Source of the DNA: Elgaria multicarinata webbii
Lineage: Eukaryota > Chordata > Lepidosauria > Squamata > Anguidae
DNA length: 64,000 bases
Reading direction: 5' to 3'
Assembly: GCF_023053635.1 (NCBI RefSeq)
Contig: NC_086173.1
Coordinates: forward strand, 146,552,697-146,616,696
Shown here piece after piece: positions 9,523-20,044 of this stretch. Each line of letters opens with the position of its first letter. Position 1 is the first letter of the stretch. The position numbers and the translations under genes were made by a program. The notes below the pieces were generated by a model that saw only the letters and a program-made list of their open reading frames with translations, was not told where the DNA came from and did not search any database.

Positions 9523-9740
9523 GGGTGGAATATTTAATATTTCACTTAGGGCTATGATAGTGGACAACCATCTGTCAGGGATGCTTTAGGGTGGATTCCT
9601 GCATTGAGCAGGGGGTTGGACTCGATGGCCTTGTAGGCCCCTTCCAACTCTGCTATTCTATGATTCTATGATTCTATGAAACACTCAGCCATTATCTCTT
9701 GGAACATCAGCCCCATTCTTGATCAACATCACAAGGAGCA
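9523..9740 (+). repeat. duplicated block split by a CR1 tail
   Basis: GTGGAATATTTAATATTTCAC and TCAGCCATT.TCTCTTG.AAC.TCAGCCCC flank a CR1 tail here, but are only about 20 bases apart at 11104-11190. The second copy therefore shows the pre-insertion state. Confidence 0.65.
9561..9682 (+). mobile_element. CR1 LINE, extreme 3' end
   Basis: ACAACCATCTGTCAGGGATG encodes the last CR1 ORF2 residues (DNHLSGML). It is followed by the 3' UTR and a (ATTCTATG)n tail, the diagnostic CR1 end. It is severely 5' truncated. Confidence 0.9.
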
Positions 9741-9899
9741 CAAGTTGGTATCTTCTGTGTGAGTGTGTGCAGTAGATAAAACTGAGGTATGTGTTCTAGA
9801 GAGGGTGCAGGAAAACAATCTTGGACACACAGCTTCTGGCAAGGCAGAAGTCCCAGGATGCTCTGTGAAAATTGCCTACCTGTGGTCTGAGTGACACCA

Positions 9900-10375
9900 T
9901 GATTTGGGGTGGTGAACTAGCCTTGGGAGAAATTGATAGAGGTGTACAAAATTATGCATTATGTGGAGAAAGTGGAGTTTTCTTCCTCTCTCATAATACT
10001 AGATCGCAAGATCATCTGGGCCCCATCCCTGATTGGTGGGAGATTCTGGATAGAAAAAGGCAAATAGTTCATGCAGCTCATAGTTACTATGGAATTCACT
10101 TCCACAAGATGTAGTGATGGCCACCCATTTGGATTGCTTTAAAAAGGGATGGGACAAATTCATGGAGGATAAGGCTCTCAATGGCTACTAGTCCTTATGG
10201 CTTTGTGCTGTCTTAAGTATGCTTATGGACACCAGATGATGGGGAACATGAGTGGAGGGGGTGCTGTTGTGCTTGTGTCCTGCTTGTGGTTTTCTAGTGG
10301 ACTGTTGTGTGAACAGAATGCTGGACTAGATGGACCCTTGGTCTGTTCCAGCATGACTCTTCTTATGTTCTTATG
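9900..10375 (+). mobile_element. degraded non-LTR element, 3' end
   Basis: Broken frames such as QNYALCGESG, YYGIHFHKM and ALKRDGTN resemble the C-terminal end of a LINE ORF2 and match a minus-strand piece at 59930-60170 (YKIMHGVENVDSETF). The tail CTGGACTAGATGGACCCTTG is shared with several short copies in the window. The clade cannot be fixed by eye. Confidence 0.5.
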
Positions 10376-10384
10376 TAATATGGA

Positions 10385-10690
10385 CATGGACTTGGAAGAG
10401 TGTTTTGCCAAGTCATCTTTCCAGCTGAGAAAATTTTGGGCATAATTTGGAGAGCACATGTTGTGCATAAAGTATGCTTCAGTGGACTGTGTTGATCACC
10501 GTTATGATAGTGTTGATTAATGAACCATATGCCTCCTTTTCATATGATGTTCGAAGGAAGTCTGGAAGGGATTCCTGGGGGGTGGGGGTCCTCTATCTTC
10601 CCTTGTCCAGTGATACATTTTATCCCACTCCTTTGGGTTCTGGGTAGCAGCAACTGCAGTAACATGATTGAAAGTCAGGTCTTTTTGATT
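10385..10690 (+). repeat. three-finger-cluster duplicated block, copy 2
   Basis: It is colinear with 120-470: TTTGGAGAGCACAT, GCTTCAGTGGACTGTG, GAAGGAAGTCTGGAAGGGAT and the GGGTTCTGGGTAGC...CAACTGCAGTAACATG end. No open frame is retained. Confidence 0.5.
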
Positions 10691-11025
10691 TGAGAATTTT
10701 GTTGATTTGCAAATGTGCAGTAGTTAACTTGCACAAAAATGCATCTGCAAATGTACAGAATTGCACAAAATGAACAAAATCCACCCAAAAGTAAATACAA
10801 AATATAACCCGCATTTGCAACTCCACAGAATGCAGGGGATTTGGAAAAAGCCAGTCAGCTGTGGAATCCACAGGTTGGATTTATAGAAATCCCTTCCGGG
10901 TTTTAATGGAATCTCTCCATGGAGTCCTCCATATCCAAAATCCTGGAAGAGCTGCCTGTCGAAGAAGATCAGGGGGTGCTGGCCCTCGTGGGTGGAGGTG
11001 AGGAATGGCTATTAGACATTCTGCT

Positions 11026-11103
11026 CAAGACATATATAGCCCCACCCCTCAGATTTGGAGGCAGTCATTAATTGGCAACCCAGCCCTGGAGAGCACAGTT
11101 GGG
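11026..11103 (+). promoter_or_regulatory. candidate TATA promoter block, copy 2
   Basis: ACATATATAGCCCC then GGAGGCAG...GGCAACCCAGCC and GAGAGCACAG match the block at 2252-2340 in order and spacing. It is probably the duplicated promoter and leader of a three-finger unit whose coding part is no longer clear. Confidence 0.3.
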
Positions 11104-11208
11104 TGGAATATTTAATATTTCACCTAGAGGTACAATAATGAAAAAGTCAGCCATTCTCTCTTGAAACGTCAGCCCCATTCTTGATCAATCCATCCAAAGT
11201 TTATTGTA

Positions 11209-11583
11209 CTAGCCAAAGGCAATGACAAATACATCAAACGAAAGCATCCATACATATATACAGTAATACAAATACCTCCGAAAATACACAGATAACTTGA
11301 AATTTACCATAACTAAAACTTGGCTTTCACTCAGCAGTCTGAATCTCCATGGCAGTTTATGGCAATGTTGTCTAGTTCTCTCTTCCTTATCTTTTTTGCT
11401 GCCAGTGCAAACAAAGCCGCTTTTATGTGTCACATAACAGTTGGTATCACTCAGAAGAAAAAGAACTGTTTCTGCAAGGACATTCCTATATCCATGTGTT
11501 AACAAGGGTTTCAGGAATCTCTCTCTTGGGTCCTTTATCAGAGGGCAAATTAACATGTAGTGAACAATGTCTTCCACTTGCAT
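11209..11583 (-). mobile_element. LINE ORF2 C-terminal-like fragment
   Basis: A 124-codon frame includes VEDIVHYMLICPLIKDPRERF, which resembles the H-x3-x-C segment found after the RT in several non-LTR clades (a cysteine/histidine motif followed by an arginine-rich stretch). The rest is low in recognisable motifs. The clade is undetermined, and chance similarity is possible. Confidence 0.4.
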
Positions 11584-11806
11584 AGCCTGCTTTCAAATGG
11601 CACCTTGTGGTAGCGTCCATCCCGAACTGCAGTTGGCATCACTTAGAATCTCAGTTCAATAAAAGCATTTCTTAGGGAAAGTGGCCTCAGTTTGGAAAAA
11701 TAGCTGGCTCTGAAATGTTCTGTTTTCAAAAGAGGGAACTACTGGGAGAATTTAGAGTTTTTAATTAGTTGCAGATCCCTCCTAGAATTTACCCAAAATA
11801 GCCTAT

Positions 11807-12180
11807 TATTTATTTATTTATTTATTTATTTATAAAGTGCCATCAATGTTCATGGCACTGTACAGAATAAAACAAAACAAGACAACCTGCCAAGTGGCTT
11901 ACAATCTAAAATTACAGTAACAGACAGGGGTGGGAGGGGAAAAACCAACTGGGGTAGGGGGCATTAAAACTAAAATACAGACTAGTATGATCACGCTACG
12001 ATTGAAAAGCTTTCGAGAAAAGAAACGTTTCCAAGCGAGATTTAAAAACTGAAATTGATGTTGCGGTCCACAAATGCACTGGAAGAGAATTCCAGGCATA
12101 GGGGGCAGTGAGCCAATCTCTTAGTTGCTTCTTATCCATATTAAAGATGGGCTTCAGCTCAGGAAAGTAATTGCTGTGCA
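11807..12180 (-). mobile_element. L2-like LINE 3' end
   Basis: On the minus strand the ORF2 end reads TATSISVFKSRLETFLFSKA then stop. It is followed by a UTR with TGTACAGTGCCATGAACATT and a (TTTA)n tail at 11807-11835. The same C-terminal signature occurs at 17130-17180 (TVFKAQLKTFLFSKAF). It lies head-to-head with the plus-strand copy that starts at about 12222. Confidence 0.75.
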
Positions 12181-12221
12181 GGAGCTTTTGGATCCACTTA
12201 TGCAAGAAGGAGATATTGATC

Positions 12222-12880
12222 TCTCAGAGATGTCAGACCTGGCCACGGTGACACATGCCTTAGTTACATCCCGATTGGATTACTGTAACGCGCTCTACGT
12301 GGGGCTGCCTTTGAAGAGTGTTCGGAAACTCCAGCTGGTTCAAAGAGCTGCAGCCAGAGTGTTGACCGGGGCTGGTTACAGGGAGCACACAACTCCCCTG
12401 TTAAAACAGCTCCACTGGCTTCCAGTCTGTTTCCGGGCACAATTCAAAGTGCTGGTTATGACCTTTAAAGCTCTATATGGTTCAGGTCCAGGTTATTTGA
12501 AAGAACGTATTCTCCCTTATGAGCCTGCCCGTATTTTGAGATCTTCTGGAGAAGCCCTTCTTTCAGTCCCACCTTCTTCACAGGCACGCTTGGTGGGAAC
12601 ATGGGAGAGGGCCTTCTCGGTGGCTGCTCCGGTGCTCTGGAACACTCTTTCCAGGGAAGCTAGGCTGGCTCCCTCCTTGATGGGCTTTCGGAAGCAGGCT
12701 AAAACTTTTTTGTTCAAGCAGGCCTTTGGAGAATAATCCAGCCCTCCATCTATGTTAATGTCTTATAATTTTGTTGTGTATTTTTTAATTGTTTATGGTT
12801 TTGTTTCCCTCCCCCCCATGTATATTTTAAACTTTGTAAGGCCGCCTTGAGGCCCAGCATTGGGCAAAAGGCGGGATACA

Positions 12881-12925
<45 letters not shown>
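12222..12925 (+). mobile_element. L2-like LINE 3' fragment with (AAT)n tail
   Basis: About 170 codons remain open to the natural stop at 12736: DLATVTHALVTSRLDYCNAL, QLHWLPVCFRAQFKVL, RAFSVAAPVLWNTL and KTFLFKQAFGE. These are colinear with 34000-34500 of the intact minus-strand copy. The UTR ends GGCCGCCTTGAGGCCCAGC...GGCGGGATAC followed by (AAT)n at 12880-12923. It is 5' truncated within the RT C-terminal half. Confidence 0.85.
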
Positions 12926-13009
12926 GTTTTTCCTGACGTCCAGCCGGAATCTGGCTTCCTTAAAAGAAATGTTGAAAATGCACCTTCCTTGCCAGCAGTC
13001 CCCTCATTT

Positions 13010-13390
13010 TTGAAGATAAAGAGATCAAAATTTGCTTACTGTTAAGTCTTTCAGCATGGCAACTTTGAATCTGATTAGATAATCCGTTGATTTATTATTT
13101 CTTAAATGGAAATTAAACAAATGTTTTCATCTGTGTAAGTTTTTAAGATAAAGAGATCCAAATTGGCACAGTGGTAGGCCCTAAGGAGGGCTTTCAGCAT
13201 GGCAAATTTGAATCTGATTGGATAATCCGTTGATTTTTTATGATTTCTTAAATGAAAATTAAACAAATGCTTATATCTGTGTAAGTTTTTAAGATAAAGA
13301 GATCCAAATTGGCAGAGTGGTAGGTCGTAAGGAGGGCTTTCAGCATACCAAGTTTGTTTCAGATTGGGTCATGCACTGATTTTTTGAATT
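13010..13390 (+). repeat. three diverged tandem units of 132-146 bp
   Basis: GATAAAGAGATC starts near 13015, 13147 and 13293. Each unit continues with TTGGCA-like, CTTTCAGCATGGCAA and GATTGG(A/G)T(A/C)AT. The same unit occurs once in the longer repeats at 25330-25827 and 38986-39494, so this is an internally amplified relative. Confidence 0.65.
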
Positions 13391-14050
13391 TAAAGGAATA
13401 CATTAATGAACTCTTTCCCTTTGCAGGAAGGAGGACAGGGCTCCTGTATCTTTAAGAGTCGCATAGAAAAGGGAATTAGAGCAGATGAGTGATAGTGATC
13501 AATGCCCATACACATACAGTTCATGGAAGGGAAGAAGGAGGTTTTCCAACTTCCAACTACCAATAAACTGTAGGTGGAGGTACAAAGGAGATCAATGGGC
13601 GGAGGCAACGGCGTGTGAGAGTGAACATCATCAGGATAACAGCAACATACTACAGGTCAGGTGTAAAGAGGCTTTGGACTTACAAGGGCACAGGTGTAAG
13701 TTTGCAAGATTTCATACGCTATGGAAATGAAATGGGATAATTCGAGGGAAAACCAGAACAAAAGTGTAGGTGGGATGAAGCTTACAGCTTCTGGCAAGGC
13801 AGGAGTCCCTTTAACTCTGCCACATAAGGCAGCTCTCTGGGCTGCTTCTAGATCTGAACCAGGCCTGGTCCCGGAATTCCTTGCAGCTAGTGCTACTCTG
13901 CCATCCCACCTCTGGCGGATTCCTGCTTGGAGGAGGACCTGGAGTTGTATGGACTTTGTTAAATTCATTCCGTCTGCATTTCACAGATTGACAGGCATTT
14001 TTCGTTCTGTCCTCCGCTCAGTAATAGCCTCAAATCTTTTTTGTTTGAGA
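13391..14050. other. MITE remnants and unrecognised sequence
   Basis: 13418-13480 carries part of the TAGGGTGACC MITE (GGAGGACAGGGCTCCTGTATC). 13735-13785 carries the right end of the 25330-type repeat (GGGATAATTCGAGGG...GGGATGAAGCTTA). 13905-13955 resembles 9370-9400 (CTCCTGCTTGGAGG..GACCTGGAGTTG), another duplicated scrap of the three-finger region. No gene is seen. Confidence 0.5.
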
Positions 14051-14284
14051 ATTTATTTGAAGTGGTGGAAGTCTGTACAGATGGAGATGACACTCAGACT
14101 CTTCCACCGGGTCGAAAGAAGAGAAGTGCTGTGGTGGTTCAAAAGAGAACTAATTCAACACACACACAGAGTACTTGTGATGTAGAAGCTCTCCCTCCAC
14201 ACACGTCCCACTCATAGTAATGAATAATGTGCCGCTTAATTATGACAGGAAAACGGAGACTGTCTCTTCTCTCCCCCATCCCAG

Positions 14285-14395
14285 GTGATAAAATATAAAG
14301 CATGAAACTAGGCTGCGTGTCGCGCAACTCTCCGAAGTGTGGAAGAAAATGGGAGGGTCCATCGGTTGGTCATCAATCTTCTTTCAATTGCTGTT
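14285..14395 (+). pseudogene. three-finger terminal exon relic, copy 3
   Basis: The upstream block (14050-14284) and acceptor match copies 1 and 2, and CGRKW and an NCCS-like stretch are recognisable. The end is replaced by the block starting at 14395. It is treated as a broken relic of the same family. Confidence 0.55.
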
Positions 14396-14760
14396 CAATT
14401 TGGAGAGCAAATGATGTGCATATTAAAGTATGCTTCAGTGGACTGTGGTGGTCACCATTATAATAGTGTTGATTAATGAACCATATACCTCATTTTCTTA
14501 TGATGTTTGAAGGAAGTCTGGAAGGGATTCCTAGGGGTGGTCCTCCATCTTCCCTTGTCCAGCAATACATTGTGTCCCTCTCCTTTGGGTTCTGGGTAGC
14601 GACAACTGCAGTAACATGACTGAAAGTCAGGGTGGGTTTTGTCCCATCTCAGCAACGATCTAGAGGTAATTGGCTTCAGTCTTGTCTGAAAGAGGCCGAT
14701 ACACCCTTCTGAGGCTTTCCTGTTTTGCACTCCCTTGACAAAGCTATAGCAGTGCTAGAA
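14395..14760 (+). repeat. three-finger-cluster duplicated block, copy 3
   Basis: It is colinear with 120-470 and 10385-10690 and joins directly to the broken exon at 14285, which suggests unequal recombination between units. The 85-codon minus-strand frame across it is also present in part in the other copies but has no known domain. Confidence 0.5.
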
Positions 14761-15480
14761 GAAGAAACAGAATTGAATGCAGAACTGAATGCAGATTCAT
14801 CAGAGTCAGATGAGGAATGGAGTGCAATTACAAAGATCAAATGGAATAAGAAGGTAAAGAACACAGGAAATACTTCAGCAAGAGAGCTATGGGCACAGCC
14901 ATGAAGAAATAAAGATAGGACTTTAAAAAAAACTCATGGATGTAAAATCAGGAGGACATTAAGAAGCATTGGTGAAGCAGGGGGGTGGGGGCAAGGGAGT
15001 CAGAGACATGTAGCTAGCTTATGAAGTAATAAGCTAGCTGACCACCCTAGAGGGAATAAGACACGTATGGTCTTCTACAGCGTTTAAATGCTTTTTGTTT
15101 TATAATCCTTCTCCCTAGTCTTATGTTCTCTATATCTTTTGCCCTCTTTGTTTTCTTTTGAGATCTATCTATCTATCTATCTAGGACTCCGAAAAGGGGG
15201 GGGGGAATGTAATAGAAACTGGAGGTAAGAACTGGCTCAAAGAAACAGGGGAACAGAACCTTCCAGGAAAAGGGGGCAGGGAAGGAAGAAATTCAGAGGG
15301 GAAATCAAAGTGGGGGAAGTAAGAGTTGAAAGTAAACGATATAATAAGACTTGGGACATTTATAAGGAGAAAGTGACACCTAGTGGTTGGTATACTTATA
15401 ATCATTAAAGTTTTTATTAAAAAACATCAAATATGACTCAGTGCATCTCTTTAACCATTAGAGGTGAAGGAGGATGCATT
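14761..15480. other. stretch without recognised gene
   Basis: A short acidic plus-strand frame near 14755-14900, a (TCTA)n microsatellite at 15165-15183 and a poly-G run near 15198 are seen. Some of it may be non-coding L1 sequence because an L1 piece follows, but I cannot show that. Confidence 0.4.
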
Positions 15481-16060
15481 AAAAAGCATGAATGTTTAAA
15501 CCAATAACAGAGATGAAACCAGAAATACTATTTCTGCAAGAATTGCATAAACCAAAAATACTACCTGGAATACTACCTGTCTACTACCTGGAATACTAGG
15601 TAGTAGACAATGGGGCCATATATTCTTGGCTTTAGGATCCAGAAGAGCAAGAGGAGCAGGAATATTAATTAACACGGAAATACATTTTTACCCAAAAAGC
15701 ACACTAAAAGACAAAAAGGGAAGATATATATTCGTAGAAGGGATATATAATGACAGAGTCAATAACATTGGCATCAGTGAATAGCCCTAATACAAACCAA
15801 CTGAGTATACAAACCAATTAAGTATAATAAAGAAAAAGGAGAAGGAGGAGGAATTGGAGCAAGAAATTAAAAGTTTAATGGAGCAGTATAAACAAACTGA
15901 ACAAATTAGGATTAGGAAAGAAATGGAAAAATTGAGGAAAGAAAGAGAAGCATTAGAAATAAATAAAAGAATGATAGATATACGATATGTAAAGCAAAGA
16001 TTTTATGACTTCTCTGGTGAAAGCTCGAATCTGTTAGCAAATAGAGTGCGTTCATAAATT
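15480..16060 (+). mobile_element. L1 ORF2 endonuclease/linker fragment
   Basis: Interrupted frames resemble L1 ORF2. An endonuclease-like stretch (KPEILFLQELHKPKI near 15515, then RGRYIF.KG-type residues near 15720) is followed by an open linker, YKQTEQIRIRKEMEKLRKER...RFYDFSGESSNLLANRVRS, at 15854-16057. This coiled-coil linker and FxxGxxxxxLLA pattern precede the RT in vertebrate L1. Several stops break the first part, and the RT is absent. Confidence 0.65.
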
Positions 16061-16500
16061 ATCACTCTAAAGCTCTTCTTCAGTTCAGATGCAGGTCTTG
16101 GTCCAACAAAGGCTACTCATTTTGCAGCCACAGACATAATCTTCAAGATGTCAACAAATCAGTGGCAATCCACTGAAAGGGAAAGGGAAACAAATGACAT
16201 GCAAGAGAGATAATTAATTTAATTTGTTGCGTATATATGGGGTGTCTAATAGTAAAGAGAAAAAAAAATCTAACCACAAATTAAGATTTTTCAAACTTAA
16301 AATTAATTTCCACTTCTGTGATGTCGGCCTAAAGTAACTCCCTGCCCCCCACATTTATTTCAGAAATTATGCATTTAGGATGGAAGTTTTAATATGAAAT
16401 ATACTATTATTTTTCTTTCAAGAATGACTGGCATATGGAACACATCTCACCCACCTAGAAATATACTTTGCCCCTTCTGTGCCCACCCCCAGATACATTT
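16061..16500. other. stretch without recognised gene
   Basis: AT-rich sequence with no readable frame or repeat ends that I recognise. Confidence 0.5.
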
Positions 16501-16559
16501 TTTCTGGTGCCACCACTGCTCCAGGTGTTCCCACTAAATGAACTGAGGTGGCCGGTTAT

Positions 16560-16860
16560 TAAGCCTTTTCAGTGGTGGCACCTGATTGTGGAATGCCATT
16601 TTTAGTCCTTCAGTTCTATTTTTAAAGGTGTTGTTGTATTTTAGATCTGAATGCTGCTGTTGGCTTTGTTGACTTTTACTGTGTTTTCTGTGTTTTAAGC
16701 CTTTAAAGGTTTTATATTATGTTTTATCAAGTTGTACTTCATGGTTTTAATGTATTGTTTTTTGAACTGCCCAGAGAGCAGTTGGGTGATATAGAAATGG
16801 TGATATATTGGGTGATATAGAAATGTAATAACATAAATGTAATAACATAAATAATATGAT
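16560..16860 (+). mobile_element. LINE/SINE 3' end
   Basis: The UTR-like TTTTAAAGGTGTTGTTGTATTTTAG is followed by GAACTGCCCAGAGAGCAGTTGGGTGATATAG. It is a variant of the tail GCCCAGAGAGC...GGGCGGTATA seen at 33770, 36750, 43990 and 46790. Only the 3' part is present. Confidence 0.55.
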
Positions 16861-17099
16861 AGAACTATCATAATCCATGTTGTTCCGCTATCCTGGGGAG
16901 TTGGGGAGGGGGCAACTCTATTGGGTGTCCTATCCCCGGGCTTGGGGGCTCAGCAACACCCCAAGGAGGACTCAGAGTTCAATGATTGACTTGTCACCCC
17001 CACTTCCAGGAGAATCCTCAGAACACCTTATATACCTCCCCTCCCTTCAAACCCTGACATTGAGGATGACACCCACCCACCCAGCTACTCCTGGGTGGG

Positions 17100-17372
17100 T
17101 AGGTGTCATCCATCACACAAGTTCAATCACAGTTTTTAAAGCTCAGCTGAAAACTTTTCTTTTTTCTAAAGCTTTTAGAACTTGATTTTGACCTTACTTT
17201 TATATTGCTAGTTTTACTTTCCCCCCCCCCGCCCCGGGCCTGTTTGGTGCATTCCCTTCCCTTTCTTATTGTTTTACTACAATTTTATTAGAATGTAAGC
17301 CTATGCAGCAGGGCCTTGCAATTTTATTGTTTTATTCTGTACAGCACCATGTACACTGACAGTGCTACATAA

Positions 17373-17426
<54 letters not shown>
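17100..17426 (+). mobile_element. L2-like LINE 3' end with (AAT)n
   Basis: The ORF2 end TVFKAQLKTFLFSKAFRT then stop (about 17130-17185) is followed by a UTR with TGTACAGCACCATGTACA and an (AAT)n tail at 17365-17426. Family and orientation are clear, but the element is truncated to about 330 bp. Confidence 0.8.
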
Positions 17427-17427
<1 letters not shown>

Positions 17428-17865
17428 GGACAAGGGTACAGAAGTAATCATGAAGCCTTTCAGAATAGCATCCGGCATGGATGGAGCCCCTGAACATCCT
17501 GGACCTGCCTTCTTAAGGCCTCAGTTGCTTGCACTCCCTCAATGGGACAATAGCCTCCATTATGAGAGATAGGAATGTATGAACAATTAATTTCAGCTCA
17601 TTTTTTTTATCAGTATTTACCCAGTTCACACCTTCCCAGACTGAAAACACCATCTGGGGGTCAAAGTCCATACATGTCTTACTAGAGAGGTGATTCATAG
17701 ATTCCCCCTCCAAAATGTGTTCTATAGCATGCATACATTTGGAAAAAAAATGCATAAAAATATGTGAACAAATACACTTTTATCAACAGCAGAAGCATGC
17801 ACACATTTCAAAGCTGTGCACAATAGATACATATATTTGGAAGAACTCACATGGAAATATGCGTT
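17427..17865. other. stretch without recognised gene
   Basis: No convincing coding or repeat structure was seen. Confidence 0.4.
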
Positions 17866-18120
17866 AGAACATAAGAACATAAGACGTGCCATGCTGGATC
17901 AGACCAAGGATCCATCTAGTCCAGTACTCTGTTCACACAGTGGCCAACCAGCCATCGGCCGGCTCGCAATAGGATACAGACTCAGATTGGAACGAGTCTT
18001 GAGGTGGAATTCAAAGGCCTTCGGTGAGCTCAAGTTTTTTCTGATTCGCACATCCCTACCAAGGGACTGCTCCTCCAGCCTACTATTGCTTGCAGTATGC
18101 TGTCCAAGGTCCTGAAAGTT
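17866..18120 (-). mobile_element. non-LTR 3' tail, minus orientation
   Basis: AGAACATAAGAACATAAGACGTGCCATGCTGGATCAGACCAAG is the inverse of the tail at 10-95. It is followed by GTCCAGTACTCTGTTCACACAGTGGCCAACCAG. The remaining part, from about 17970, is not recognised. Confidence 0.55.
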
Positions 18121-18604
18121 CTTTTGCATCGTCATGACCCCGCTTTACTGACATGATACAGCACCATCTGTAAGTGCTTGTGCTGTTGGCCCATTTCTCT
18201 GGGCCTTCAGCCTCGATACATTGGTCTCAATAAAATAGGGAGCAATCAGTCATATATGTGCAGGGGTTGTCCACCACAGAACATTCATGAGTGCACATGA
18301 GTGGACATGGAATGTTAATATTTCACTTCAGGGGCCGACGTTGAAGAGGTTAGAGCTGTCCTCCTGACCAGATGCAATGGCTATCCTAAGGAGTGGGTTG
18401 ATTTCTGAAATATTATATAACTATATTTTACAATGGGGCAGAAGGACACCAGGAGCTTGAACCAGGCACTCTGTGGGAGCAGGGCAGGAGCTGTACTAGT
18501 TTCATTTCTTTTCTGGCTCCCCTCCCATCGTAACAACCAACCCCCTCTCAAGCCGTTCTGGCTGGGTGGGGATCGGACATCCGAGGAGCCAATAAGGACC
18601 CATC

Positions 18605-18660
18605 TGACCATATATAACTGCTTGCTGTCTATGTTTGTTCCTTAGTTAGAGGAACTGCTT
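18605..18660 (+). promoter_or_regulatory. TATA box upstream of three-finger signal-peptide exon
   Basis: TATATAA at 18611-18617 lies about 155 bp before the ATG at 18767. Transcription would start near 18640 and the first exon would run unspliced into the signal-peptide frame ending at a strong donor at 18861. It is the only place in the left half where TATA, start codon and donor line up within 300 bp. Confidence 0.4.
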
Positions 18661-18766
18661 GGTTCGTGCAACATGAGCTGTGAATGACTTCTTGGAAGCC
18701 CTGCCTAATTCTACCAAGGTGCCAGACAAGAAGTCTGTTTCTTTCTCTGTGCCAAAAGGCCTTCCA

Positions 18767-18860
18767 ATGGGGCACAGCTTCTTCCAAGAGACTTGGAGGC
18801 CAGGGGTAGCTCTAACTTGGCTACTTGCAAGTTACATTTTCCTTGGCCTCAGCCCAGGAG
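18767..18860 (+). CDS. three-finger gene, signal-peptide exon (gene at 18.6-21.3 kb)
   Basis: From ATG the exon encodes MGHSFF..., then the hydrophobic VALTWLLASYIFLGLSPG and stops at donor GGAG|GTAAGT in phase 1. A separate short exon carrying the signal peptide, with a phase-1 donor, is the standard first coding exon of Ly6 and three-finger genes, and the terminal exon at 21120 begins in phase 1. A similar exon lies at 27840-27931 (shared CACAGCTTCTTCC...TGG and the same GAGGAG|GTAAGT-type donor). A leaderless upstream GTG frame from 18680 is probably 5' UTR. Confidence 0.55.
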
Positions 18861-19139
18861 GTAAGTCCCAACGACAAAAGGTGAATTAGTGTCCCAATTT
18901 GATCAAAAGAGATAAATCAGAACCCTATCCTCTAAATGGGTCCAGACTCCTGGACTCCTGGCTGGTTGTAAATAAAACTGGATCCACCAGCTTCCCCTGC
19001 CATTTTCCCCAAGCTACTATGAGAAATGAGCCAAACTCAGAGGAAACAGGAAACCTGGAGCGGAGTGGAGGTGGCAAATGACATCACGATCCTTGCTCAT
19101 CACCAAGTCCCAGTGCCCTAAACCTGCATGCTCTGGCTC

Positions 19140-19339
19140 CATGACAACACTGGTTTGTTGACCATTGCATCAATGCAGATGTCTGCCAGCAGAATCAAAC
19201 ATACCTGTCTTTTCAAAGCAGATGGAATACTGTGCTGACGATGCACAGTTAGGAAGTGAGGAGAGCAATGCTTCCCTCCAGGAACCTTTTGTAGAGTTGA
19301 ACATGGAGGCTGCTTACTTGAGACACGATCTAAAGGTAA
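19140..19339 (+). CDS. possible middle exon of the three-finger gene
   Basis: It sits between the signal-peptide exon and the terminal exon and ends at a good donor (CTAAAG|GTAAGG near 19340). Cysteines are present (a DVCQQNQTYLSF stretch in one frame and MEYCADDAQLGSEE in another), but no single frame gives a convincing three-finger first loop, so this may be a decayed exon or no exon at all. Confidence 0.25.
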
Positions 19340-19663
19340 GGAATCCCTCCTTGGTGCAAGATGCCTCTCTGATTTAGTGGGCCATCTGACAGTGTGGTTG
19401 TTTTGGCTAAAGTCAAAATCAGTGGATGCATGGGGAAAAATGGGACTCCTACTCAGTCTTGTTGTCTTTTGGTAGAGGTACACCATGGATGTTTGCTAAT
19501 GCAGAAAGATTCACACAGAACATATGACTCTGAATGTTAGCAAATCTCATGAACTAGGCCCTCGATTTTATATTGCTACACCATTCTTTGTGTAAATGCA
19601 TCAATTTGACTACAAGGCCGACCCCTAGCCCATTCCAATCCAATGGGGTGGAGATCACACAGG

Positions 19664-19941
19664 TAGGGTGACCATATGGAAAGGATTGCATGGCTCCTGT
19701 ATCTTTAACAGTTGTACAGAAAAGGGAATTTCAGCAGGTATCATTTGTGTTAAAGCTGCAGGAGCCCCGTCCTCTTGACCAGATACAAAAGAAGGCAGGG
19801 CTCCTGCAGTTTTAACTGTTGTGATGAGATGGAATTTCACGAGGTGCTGTACACATACAAATGGCATGTGCTGAAATTCCCTTTTCTGTACAACTATTAA
19901 AGATACAGGAGCCCTGTCCTCCTTTCCATATGGTCACCCTA
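19664..19941. mobile_element. TAGGGTGACC palindromic MITE, copy 1
   Basis: The ends TAGGGTGACCATATGG and CCATATGGTCACCCTA are perfect inverses. The interior GGCTCCTGTATCTTTAAC is inverted as GTTAAAGATACAGGAGCCCTG. Its flanks are only partly alike (CACACAGG and CACCCATG), so the target duplication has decayed. Confidence 0.85.
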
Positions 19942-20044
19942 CACCCATGCCACTCCTCTTGGGCCCTATTTAAACAAAATACCACTCTTACTGGCTCCAA
20001 GCAGTGGCCATCTTTTTCTTCCACATCATTACCTTGTGTTTGAA

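Noticed and set aside
11209-11583. Host gene with a VHYML-C motif
   Set aside because: The pattern fits LINE ORF2 C-termini better; no exons or splice sites support a host gene.
14473-14730. 85-codon minus-strand frame with QSCYCSCRYPEPKG, partly shared with 244-462
   Set aside because: It is antisense to a block resembling three-finger exons; no domain or splice context, and the third copy is not open.
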